From Verrucomicrobiota bacterium (GTDB taxonomy: Bacteria; Verrucomicrobiota; Verrucomicrobiia; Chthoniobacterales; UBA10450), in contig QHOJ01000105.1 of NCBI GenBank assembly GCA_003218735.1, positions 1 through 7,274 of the forward strand: a stretch of 7,274 nt of DNA, in the 5' to 3' direction. Below are positions 1 through 6,374 of the stretch, in pieces (position 1 is the stretch's first letter; the number at the start of each line of letters is the position of its first letter). The position numbers and the translations under genes are program-made. The notes under the pieces were generated by a model, which saw only the letters and a list, made by a program, of their open reading frames with translations, was not told where the DNA came from and ran no database searches.

Positions 1-1485
1 CAGACTATCAAACAGATTCGCGCGGAAGAAGCCCGGCGGTTCAAGGTGATTCCAGTGGCTTTCGGTGAAACGGGACTCATTGTTGCGGTGGGCGATCCGC
101 TCGATATCGATACCATCGATAGTCTGAGCTTTCTGCTTCAGCGCGAGCTCGAACTGGTCTGCACCAGTCCGCAGAAAATTCGCGAGGCACTTATCAAGTA
201 TTACGGCACGGCCGACGAAGCCGCGGACGTGCTGCAAGAGAAAATCGGGGCAGATATCGATCTTGGTCTCGAAATCGGCGACGGCACGGAAGCGATTGGA
301 GGCGATGAAACAGATGCTCCGATCATTCGGATGGTCTCGATGTTACTGATCGAGGCCCACCGCTTGGGCGCAAGCGATATTCACCTCGAACCGATGGATA
401 AGAAATTTCGCGTCCGTTTTCGGATCGACGGCGTATTGCAGGAAATGCAAGCGCCACCCAAACGCTTGCAATCAGCCATTATCAGCCGGCTCAAGATCAT
501 GAGTGCTTCCATGAGCATCGCGGAAAAGCGTTTGCCGCAGGACGGCCGCATCCAGGTAAAAATCAAAAAGAAACCGATTGACCTTCGTGTCTCGACCATA
601 CCAACAAATCATGGCGAAAGTATCGTCATGCGCGTGCTGGACAAGTCCAGCTTGCTGTTCGGTCTGCCCGAGCTTGGATTTTTTTCCGACGACCAGGAAA
701 TCTTCGAGCGTTTGATCAAGCTTCCGGACGGCGTTCTTCTCGTTACCGGGCCCACTGGCTCCGGCAAAACGAGCACGCTTTACGCCTGTCTCAATTACAT
801 CAATAAACCGGACCGCAAGATCATCACCGTCGAGGAGCCAATTGAATATCAGATGAACGGAATCAACCAGGTGCAGGTGAATCCGGAGATCGGCATGACG
901 TTTCCGGCGGCACTGCGCTCCATCTTGCGCCAGGCGCCGAACGTCATTATGATCGGTGAGATTCGCGACCTCGAGACCGCGAGTATTGCCACCACCGCCA
1001 GCCTGACTGGACACCTTGTTTTCAGCACGCTCCACACCAATGATGCACCCTCTGCTGTTGCTCGCTTGATCGATATCGGCGTGCAGCCGTTTCTGGTTGC
1101 GTCATCGGTACGCGCCATCATGGCTCAAAGACTCGTCAGGCGCCTGTGTAAGAACTGCAAACAACCTGGAGAGCTAACCGAAACAGACCTGCGTGCGCTG
1201 CGGATTGAACCCGGACAACTCAGCGAAGCGCAAGTAATGAAACCGATCGGTTGCGAGCAATGCCGTCAAATTGGTTACAAGGGTCGAACGGGCATATTCG
1301 AAATTTTTATAATCGACGATGAAGCGCGGCATATGATCAACAAACGGAGCTCGACTCTAATGCTGCGGCAACGTGCCCGGGAGCTCGGTATGCGAACGCT
1401 GCGCGAAGACGGTGTGCGCAAAGTTCTGGCGGGCCTGACCTCCGCCGAAGAGGTTATTTCCAGTACGATGGGCGACGTCAGCTAG
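1..1485 (+). CDS. gspE: GspE/PilB-type secretion or pilus assembly ATPase, first copy (5' end cut by window)
   Basis: A cytoplasmic hexameric ATPase of the GspE/PulE/PilB family, which drives pseudopilin or pilin assembly through the inner-membrane platform protein. The frame is open from base 1, and the upstream codons already read like the family's N-terminal domain (E-E-A-R-R-F-K-V-I-P-V). The GTG at 46 is therefore internal and the true start lies outside the window. 494 residues are visible, probably about 60-80 fewer than full length. Counting from base 1: end of the N-terminal T2SSE_N/MshEN-like domain, about 1-75; catalytic domain, about 105-490. Walker A GPTGSGKT is at 250-257 (bases 748-771), the Asp-box-like TVEEP around 277-281, Walker B with catalytic Glu320 in GEIRD, and the His-box STLHTND after it. 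The zinc tetracysteine motif is C383-x2-C386 and C418-x2-C421. The usual R-Q-D-P-D before Walker B is R-Q-A-P-N here. The next gene is a full paralogue 23 bases downstream. Whether the system is a T2SS or a type IV pilus cannot be decided here, so the symbol is generic. Confidence 0.93.
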   Translation, partial: QTIKQIRAEEARRFKVIPVAFGETGLIVAVGDPLDIDTIDSLSFLLQRELELVCTSPQKIREALIKYYGTADEAADVLQEKIGADIDLGLEIGDGTEAIGGDETDAPIIRMVSMLLIEAHRLGASDIHLEPMDKKFRVRFRIDGVLQEMQAPPKRLQSAIISRLKIMSASMSIAEKRLPQDGRIQVKIKKKPIDLRVSTIPTNHGESIVMRVLDKSSLLFGLPELGFFSDDQEIFERLIKLPDGVLLVTGPTGSGKTSTLYACLNYINKPDRKIITVEEPIEYQMNGINQVQVNPEIGMTFPAALRSILRQAPNVIMIGEIRDLETASIATTASLTGHLVFSTLHTNDAPSAVARLIDIGVQPFLVASSVRAIMAQRLVRRLCKNCKQPGELTETDLRALRIEPGQLSEAQVMKPIGCEQCRQIGYKGRTGIFEIFIIDDEARHMINKRSSTLMLRQRARELGMRTLREDGVRKVLAGLTSAEEVISSTMGDVS

Positions 1486-1508
1486 TCGATTTATGCTTCA
1501 ACAAATTC

Positions 1509-3194
1509 ATGAATAACAAGCAAGTTGCCGAGTTTTTTGTCGAGCAGCAGGTATTGCAACCCTCGCAGGCCGAAGACGTGCTGACCGAGGTAGACCTGAA
1601 TGGAAAATCGATCGCCCAGGCGATGGTCGATGGCGGCTTCGTGGACGAGAGCGGTTTTTATCAAACGATCGCTGATGGGCTCGGAGCGGATTATGTCGAT
1701 CTTTCGACAGGAGAAATCGCGCCGGAAATCTTGCGTTTGATTCCGAGCGGACTGGCCCGATTACACGGCGCGCTGCCGGTGGGAATCAGCGGAGATAGCC
1801 TGCGCGTGGCGCTGGTAGATCCGCTCGACTTGCACGCAGCAGAGGATCTTCGTTTTGCGCTCGGCAAAGATATTCAAGTGATCGTTTCACCGGCCGAGCA
1901 AATCGAAGATCGGATCAAGCAGTATTACGGCACCGATACATCGAGCATGGAGGAGATTCTCAAACAGCTCGGCGAAGCCGGGGACCTTTTGCAATTACAA
2001 GAAGGAGATGGCGCCGGAGCAGTTGAAGCGGAGGCGAACGCGACGCCAATCATTCGCTTTGTCGATCTAATCTTGTACCAAGCGATCCAGGACCGCGCGA
2101 GCGACATCCACTTCGAGCCTTTCGAAAACGAATTCAAAATCCGTTACCGCGTTGATGGCGCGCTTTACGAGATGTCACCACCGCCACGGCATCTCGCGCT
2201 GCCGGTGATCTCGCGCGTCAAGGTGATGGCAAACATGAATATCGCGGAACGACGCTTGCCCCAGGATGGTCGTATTCAAAAATACATCGCGGGACGCAGT
2301 GTCGATCTTCGAGCTTCAACCTTACCGACCCAATTTGGCGAAAGCCTCGTGCTGCGCGTGCTTGATCGCACGATCGTGAACCTCGATCTCGGCGCGCTCG
2401 GCATGCCTGATTACGTCCACGATTTTCTCCTCGAATTGATCAATCGCCCGAACGGTATTTTCATCGCGACCGGGCCGACCGGTTCTGGAAAAACGACGAC
2501 GCTTTATTCCTGCTTGCGCCAGATTAACACGATCGATTCGAAGCTGCTCACCGTGGAGGAACCGGTTGAATACGATCTGGAAGGAATCGTGCAAGTGCCA
2601 GTAAACGAAGCGATTGGCTTGACGTTTGCACGTGTCTTGCGCTCGTTTCTGCGGCAAGATCCCGATCGCATCATGGTGGGCGAGACGCGCGATCTTGAGA
2701 CGGCGCAAATCGCCATCCAGGCCTCTTTGACTGGGCATCTCGTCTTCACCACCTTGCACACAAATGACGCGCCGGGCGCAGTCACACGTTTGATTAACAT
2801 GGGGGTAGAACCGTTTCTGATTTCATCCACGCTTGAGGCCGTCCTCGGCCAACGTTTGCTGCGAAGCATTTGCTCGCACTGCCGCACTGCCTATCAGCCG
2901 AATGAGGGGTTGCTGACGGAATTGGAGATTCAGCGTCGTGATATTGGCGAAAAGCAATTTTATTACGGCAAAGGATGTGACGCGTGTAATCATACCGGCT
3001 ACAAAGGGCGAAAAGGGATTTACGAATTGTTGAAAATCACCGATCCGCTCCGCGAATTGATCAACGAGCGCGCACCAACCGTCGTCCTGAAGCAAAAGGC
3101 CATTGAATTAGGCATGGTGACGCTGCGTCAGGATGGGCTGCGCTCCATCTTTGCGGGGGACACCACGATTGAGGAAGTCCTTAAATACACGTGA
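1509..3194 (+). CDS. gspE: GspE/PilB-type secretion or pilus assembly ATPase, second copy
   Basis: A complete 561-residue ATPase of the GspE/PilB family, the usual length for the family. Residues 1 to about 150 form a T2SSE_N/MshEN-like N-terminal region. It contains the typical stretch G-A-D-Y-V-D-L, then the L-P-V and V-D-P-L-D-L elements, and ends in Q-Y-Y-G. The catalytic domain begins near 178 (A-T-P-I-I-R-F-V). Walker A GPTGSGKT is at 322-329 (bases 2472-2495), followed by an Asp-box-like TVEEPVEY, then canonical R-Q-D-P-D, catalytic Glu392 in the Walker B segment, and TTLHTNDA. The zinc-binding cysteines are C455/C458 and C490/C493. The Walker B loop reads GETRD where GEIRD is usual. 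ATG at 1509 is chosen because it gives a family-length N terminus and sits 23 bases after the previous stop. No Shine-Dalgarno sequence is visible. It is clearly paralogous to the upstream ATPase but diverged, so the two may serve different motor roles or form a mixed assembly; that is inference. Confidence 0.95.
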   Translation: MNNKQVAEFFVEQQVLQPSQAEDVLTEVDLNGKSIAQAMVDGGFVDESGFYQTIADGLGADYVDLSTGEIAPEILRLIPSGLARLHGALPVGISGDSLRVALVDPLDLHAAEDLRFALGKDIQVIVSPAEQIEDRIKQYYGTDTSSMEEILKQLGEAGDLLQLQEGDGAGAVEAEANATPIIRFVDLILYQAIQDRASDIHFEPFENEFKIRYRVDGALYEMSPPPRHLALPVISRVKVMANMNIAERRLPQDGRIQKYIAGRSVDLRASTLPTQFGESLVLRVLDRTIVNLDLGALGMPDYVHDFLLELINRPNGIFIATGPTGSGKTTTLYSCLRQINTIDSKLLTVEEPVEYDLEGIVQVPVNEAIGLTFARVLRSFLRQDPDRIMVGETRDLETAQIAIQASLTGHLVFTTLHTNDAPGAVTRLINMGVEPFLISSTLEAVLGQRLLRSICSHCRTAYQPNEGLLTELEIQRRDIGEKQFYYGKGCDACNHTGYKGRKGIYELLKITDPLRELINERAPTVVLKQKAIELGMVTLRQDGLRSIFAGDTTIEEVLKYT

Positions 3195-3226
3195 TTTGCT
3201 GCGGCAGCCAATCTCTTCCTAAAAGC

Positions 3227-3254
3227 TCGACATCAGTCTCGGAAGAGTTATCAT
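3227..3254 (+). promoter_or_regulatory. Possible sigma70-like promoter before the platform gene
   Basis: TCGACA (3227-3232) and TATCAT (3249-3254) each match the sigma70 -35 and -10 consensus at five of six positions, with a 16-base spacer. They lie in the 70-base gap between the second ATPase and the platform gene, the longest intergenic gap of the cluster. A start about seven bases after the -10 box would give an almost leaderless transcript beginning just before the ATG at 3265. This would fit the lack of a well-placed Shine-Dalgarno sequence: GGAAGAG at 3241-3247 is too far from the ATG to serve. The match could be chance. Confidence 0.25.
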
Positions 3255-3264
3255 CTAGCCGTTT

Positions 3265-4551
3265 ATGCCGCGATATAACTACGTAGCGCTCGATGCCAGG
3301 GGTCAGGAAGCGAGTGGATTAGTTGAAGCCGCTTCTCCCAATGAGGCAATCGGCCAGTTGCGGCAGGCCGGCTATCTTCCAACGAGCGTCTACGAGGAGG
3401 CCAAAAGCAGCCCTAACGGAAAAGTCCCCCAACGCGCGGCGAAAATGGCCAAAGCGACGCGGCCACGCGCGAAGACCAATATTGTTCTTTTCCAGCGCAA
3501 AACAATTAAGGCGAAGGTCCTGATGATCTTCACGCGTCAACTCGCGACCCTGATCGATTCCGGATTGCCGTTGCTGCGAAGTTTAAATGTTCTGGCGAAA
3601 CAGGAACGTGACAGTGTTTTGAAAAACACGATCAACAAACTCGCCGACGGGGTGCAGGGCGGCAATACGTTTTCCGACGCACTTTCTCTGCATCCGCGGA
3701 TTTTCAACGATCTATACGTTAACATGGTGAAAGCGGGCGAGCTCGGCGGCGTGCTCGAGGTTGTGCTGAACCGGCTAGCGGAATTTCAGGAGAAAGCCGC
3801 TAAAATTAAGAACAAAGTCAAAGGCGCGATGGTTTACCCAGTCATCGTGATGGGCATGGCGTTTGCAATCATGGGGTTCCTGCTGGTGTTTATCGTGCCG
3901 AAGTTCGAGGCAATCTTTCACGATATGCTGGGCAACAAGCCGCTGCCGGCGATAACGACCTTCGTCATTAGCGTGAGCAAGCTGGTGCAATATCATTGGC
4001 TGGTATTGATCGGTGCGATCGTCGCTATTGGCGCCGCTTACAAATTCCTCGCGCGCACGCGTGGCGGAAAAGCCATGATAGATCGTTTCAAGCTGCGCAT
4101 GCCACTCTTTGGCGACCTGATCCGTAAAACGGCGATCTCGCGTTTTTCCCGCACCCTTGGCACGCTGGTGACAAGCGGTGTTCCGATCTTGCAGGCATTA
4201 AATATCACACGCGAAACTGCCGGCAACGCTGTCATTGCCAAGGCGATCACCCACGTGCACGACAGCGTGAAGGAAGGTGAATCGATGGTGCAACCGCTGG
4301 AAGCGAGCCGCGCGTTTCCGCCGATGGTCATCAGCATGATCGATGTGGGCGAAGAAACCGGTCAATTGCCCGAGATGCTTTTAAAAATCGCAAACGTGTA
4401 TGATGACGAAGTCGACACCTCTGTGGCGGGCATAACCGCAGCGCTCGAGCCGATCATGATCGTTATCCTCGCGTTCATTGTTGGCACGATTGTGCTCGCG
4501 CTCTTCACGCCGCTCATCAGCATCATCCAAGGCTTGCAACAGCAAACCTGA
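3265..4551 (+). CDS. gspF: GspF/PilC-family inner-membrane platform protein
   Basis: A polytopic inner-membrane protein that links the cytoplasmic ATPase to the growing pseudopilus or pilus. It is 428 residues, normal for GspF/PilC. Residues 1 to about 46 match the small N-terminal domain (Y-N-Y-V-A-L-D-A-R-G, later A-I-G-Q-L-R-Q-A-G-Y). A Lys/Arg-rich linker follows at about 47-85. There are two T2SSF repeats, each opening with a similar segment: F-T-R-Q-L-A-T-L-I-D-S-G-L-P-L-L, and F-S-R-T-L-G-T-L-V-T-S-G-V-P-I-L. Each also carries the characteristic G-E-L-G-G or G-E-E-T-G-Q turn. Predicted membrane helices lie at about 193-211, 243-263 and 397-415. ATG at 3265 places the conserved N terminus exactly. 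It follows the ATPases by 70 bases and precedes the pseudopilin gene by only three, in the same reading phase. Together these genes give the motor, platform and subunit order typical of type II secretion and related pili. Confidence 0.95.
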   Translation: MPRYNYVALDARGQEASGLVEAASPNEAIGQLRQAGYLPTSVYEEAKSSPNGKVPQRAAKMAKATRPRAKTNIVLFQRKTIKAKVLMIFTRQLATLIDSGLPLLRSLNVLAKQERDSVLKNTINKLADGVQGGNTFSDALSLHPRIFNDLYVNMVKAGELGGVLEVVLNRLAEFQEKAAKIKNKVKGAMVYPVIVMGMAFAIMGFLLVFIVPKFEAIFHDMLGNKPLPAITTFVISVSKLVQYHWLVLIGAIVAIGAAYKFLARTRGGKAMIDRFKLRMPLFGDLIRKTAISRFSRTLGTLVTSGVPILQALNITRETAGNAVIAKAITHVHDSVKEGESMVQPLEASRAFPPMVISMIDVGEETGQLPEMLLKIANVYDDEVDTSVAGITAALEPIMIVILAFIVGTIVLALFTPLISIIQGLQQQT

Positions 4552-4554
4552 CGC

Positions 4555-5256
4555 GTGAAACGCAAGAGTACGTTGTCGATCTTGCGTCGAATCTGTAGGG
4601 GCAGCCGTGTCGGCTGCAAAATTCTTCCAATCGCAGGTGACACGCCTGCCACTATAGCCGCATTCAGCCTCATCGAACTATTCGTCGTCATCGCTGTCAT
4701 CATCATCCTGGCGGGATTAATTCTCACTACAATCGGTTACGCGCAAAAAAAGGTGGCCCGCGCCCGCGCCGAAACCGAAATCGCGGCTATGTCCGCAGCG
4801 ATCGAAAATTATAAAGCGGATAATGGAGTTTATCCGCGTGGACAATCAACTTCGGTGCCTCCAAGCGGAACCCCTGTCTACACTGTGGCTTCAACCGGAA
4901 CTGATAACCTTGACGCGCGCGCTAACCCTGACTCCACGCAGAAAATCTATCAAGACGCGTGTCGCTATTTGTATGAGCAGTTAAGCGGAGACATTAACTT
5001 GGACTTAGCCGTGGACACCGGTAGGAAGACCTACTTTACTTTTAAGGAATCGATGCTGGCGGTAATCAAGGATCCGAATGACAACACTATAGGTCTGAGC
5101 CACATAAAAGATCCTTTTGGAAACAGCTACGGGTACTCGACTGCGAATCAGGTTGCTCCAGCAACTGGTTACAATCCCACGTTCGATCTCTGGAGCACCG
5201 CTGGCACAACGAGTGGAAGCCCAACAGATCAACTGCAGTGGATCAAAAACTGGTAG
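4555..5256 (+). CDS. GspG-like type II secretion pseudopilin with repeat-encoded leader
   Basis: A 233-residue class III signal protein, probably a major-pseudopilin (GspG)-like subunit of the cluster's filament. Residues 1-36 form a long, basic leader. The prepilin peptidase site is A36|F37 followed by S-L-I-E-L, with the essential Glu at +5 and a hydrophobic helix to about residue 59. The helix continues into an amphipathic segment and the GspG-like Y-K-A-D-N-G-V-Y-P-R. Near the C terminus, K-D-P-F-G-N-S-Y-G-Y and F-D-L-W-S-T-A-G resemble the GspG DPWGNPY and DLxSxGxDG motifs, although the calcium-loop end is not canonical (S-P-T-D-Q). It is longer than a typical GspG (about 140-150 residues), with extra sequence between these two regions. 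The start is taken as GTG at 4555, three bases after the platform gene's stop. No Shine-Dalgarno sequence is visible, and in-frame TTG codons at 4573 and 4582 are alternatives. A 65-base repeat encodes most of the leader. A minor pseudopilin or a PilA-like pilin is also possible. Confidence 0.85.
   Translation: MKRKSTLSILRRICRGSRVGCKILPIAGDTPATIAAFSLIELFVVIAVIIILAGLILTTIGYAQKKVARARAETEIAAMSAAIENYKADNGVYPRGQSTSVPPSGTPVYTVASTGTDNLDARANPDSTQKIYQDACRYLYEQLSGDINLDLAVDTGRKTYFTFKESMLAVIKDPNDNTIGLSHIKDPFGNSYGYSTANQVAPATGYNPTFDLWSTAGTTSGSPTDQLQWIKNW
4593..4657 (+). repeat. 65-base palindromic repeat element (two hairpins in inverted orientation)
   Basis: Two 25-base arms, 4593-4617 and 4633-4657, are inverted copies of each other at 20 of 25 positions and are separated by a 15-base A/T-richer spacer. 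Each arm is also a hairpin. The left one pairs GCAGCCG with CGGCTGC around a TGT loop (4601-4617), a perfect stem. The right one pairs GCAGGTG with CGCCTGC around an ACA loop (4633-4649), with one G-T wobble. The outer ends read CTGTAGGGGCAG and, on the other strand, CTATAGTGGCAG. This architecture is that of a REP/BIME-like or MITE-like intergenic repeat. Here it lies within an open reading frame and codes for residues 13-35 of the pseudopilin leader. No obvious target-site duplication flanks it. That it is multicopy in the genome is an inference from its structure; no second full copy is in this window. Confidence 0.7.
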
Positions 5257-5266
5257 GGCGCGCCGT

Positions 5267-6319
5267 TCAGCCTTCGCTCGTATGCACCACAACTTCCACA
5301 CGCCGGTTGGAGCTTTGCTCTTCAATTGAGCCGTTTGGCGAGGTGCGGAATTTCGTTGCGCCGTAACCGCGCGTTTCGATTTGCCCAGAACTAATTCCCA
5401 TCGCCTCGACCAAATATTGCTTCACGCTATCGGCGCGACGCTGGCTTAGATCGAGATTGTATTCCGATGTGCCGAATGAGTCGGTGTAACCTTCCACGGT
5501 GAACGTCGCTTTCGGATTGCGCTGGATGAGCGTGCCAAGCTTTTGCAGTTGGTTGATCGCGCTCGACTGTAACGTTGCGCTGTCGTATTCGAAGAGTTGA
5601 TCGTCCGGCATCCGCAATTTCGTGCCTGATCCGAGCGGGCCTTTCTGCGCGAGCAACTGATCCAAATCGCTGAAGCCCGCCGCGCGCGCCTTGTTCGGTC
5701 CGGCGCTATCGGCTGGCATTTTGCTCGTAAAACTGTTTGGTCGCTTAATCGTGGTGCTCGTGGCAAGCTCGGTCCCGCTTAATGCCGGCTGCGGCCGGCC
5801 AGAAACCGTGGCGTTGTTGAGCAACGATTGTTCGTGCGTCGCGTTTGAATTATTAGAGAGATTCTGCGCGGTTGAGCGCTCGATCTCGGTGAGAACTGAA
5901 TTCACATCAGGTTGTTCCACCTTCGGCTGGTCCGGCAAGACATCGCGAGTATCGTCGGGCATCGCCGCGCTCGCCTGGATGTCCTGCAAGAGCTTGTCGA
6001 ATGATTTCTTTTCGTCCGGCAACTGTACATCCGTCTGGTCGGGCTGAGGTTTCGCTGCCGGATTGGTTTGATCAATGCTGCTTTTATCGAGCTGCTGTGC
6101 AAGATCGACGCTCTTGACCTTGAAGGTCGGCGGTCGAGGCGCTTCCGTGAATATGGCGTCGGCAGTTTGAAAACGGGTACGGTAAAAATAGGCGCACAGC
6201 GCGAGATGCAATCCCACAGAGATAATTAGACCAAACCAGAGCCAACTGTGTTCCCTACTGCCGGTAAGCAATCCCTCGGTCTCGAAGGTCTCGAAATCAT
6301 CGAACTCGGAAATTCTCAT
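5267..6319 (-). CDS. TonB/TolA-like membrane-anchored protein with C-terminal OmpA peptidoglycan-binding domain
   Basis: A 350-residue envelope protein. Residues 1-25 are acidic and presumably cytoplasmic (E-F-D-D-F-E-T-F-E-T-E). One hydrophobic segment at 26-46 contains S-V-G-L-H-L-A-L, like the anchor of TonB/TolA proteins, and acts as an uncleaved signal anchor. Residues about 47-230 form a polar, Gln/Asp/Ser/Pro-rich linker, probably disordered. Residues about 232-346 are an OmpA-type domain: G-Y-T-D-S-F-G with Asp280, L-S-Q-R-R-A-D-S-V with Arg294/295, G-Y-G and N-R-R-V-E-V at 338-343. Asp280 and one of Arg294/295 correspond to the family's residues that hold diaminopimelate of peptidoglycan. 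The likely role is tethering the inner membrane to the cell wall, perhaps as part of an energised envelope complex. The frame stays open up to 6481, but ATG at 6319 is chosen because the longer version would overlap panB by about 100 bases and add no recognisable sequence. It lies 55 bases after panB, same strand, with no visible Shine-Dalgarno sequence. Confidence 0.85.
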   Translation of the reverse strand: MRISEFDDFETFETEGLLTGSREHSWLWFGLIISVGLHLALCAYFYRTRFQTADAIFTEAPRPPTFKVKSVDLAQQLDKSSIDQTNPAAKPQPDQTDVQLPDEKKSFDKLLQDIQASAAMPDDTRDVLPDQPKVEQPDVNSVLTEIERSTAQNLSNNSNATHEQSLLNNATVSGRPQPALSGTELATSTTIKRPNSFTSKMPADSAGPNKARAAGFSDLDQLLAQKGPLGSGTKLRMPDDQLFEYDSATLQSSAINQLQKLGTLIQRNPKATFTVEGYTDSFGTSEYNLDLSQRRADSVKQYLVEAMGISSGQIETRGYGATKFRTSPNGSIEEQSSNRRVEVVVHTSEG

Positions 6320-6374
6320 TGCTACAGCAAGACAAACCGGTAACGCGACAAGATTGTCAAACGCACAGCGCGCT

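Noticed and set aside
46..48. GTG as the start of the first ATPase
   Set aside because: The frame is open to base 1 and the preceding 15 codons encode family-like sequence, so this codon is internal.
1493..1516. Seven-codon minicistron between the two ATPases overlapping the second start
   Set aside because: It has no ribosome binding site and no recognisable leader-peptide logic, and short ATG-to-stop frames of this size are expected by chance.
1540..1720. Cyclic-di-GMP binding by the second ATPase's MshEN-like domain
   Set aside because: The Arg-Leu-Gly opening typical of c-di-GMP-binding MshEN motifs is not seen (N-G-K is in the corresponding region), so binding cannot be claimed from the sequence.
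3199..3213. GCTGC-G-GCAGC inverted repeat after the second ATPase as a terminator
   Set aside because: The loop is a single base, so the real stem would be very short, and no T-tract follows. It is not a credible intrinsic terminator.
5691..6047. 118-codon plus-strand frame opposite the OmpA-domain gene
   Set aside because: It lies wholly antisense to a well-supported gene, shows no domain or ribosome binding site, and reads as a shadow frame.
6187..6205. Lipobox in the OmpA-domain protein (L-A-L-C around residue 42)
   Set aside because: A lipobox needs Gly, Ala or Ser just before the cysteine; here it is Leu. The preceding tail is also long and acidic, so a lipoprotein is unlikely.
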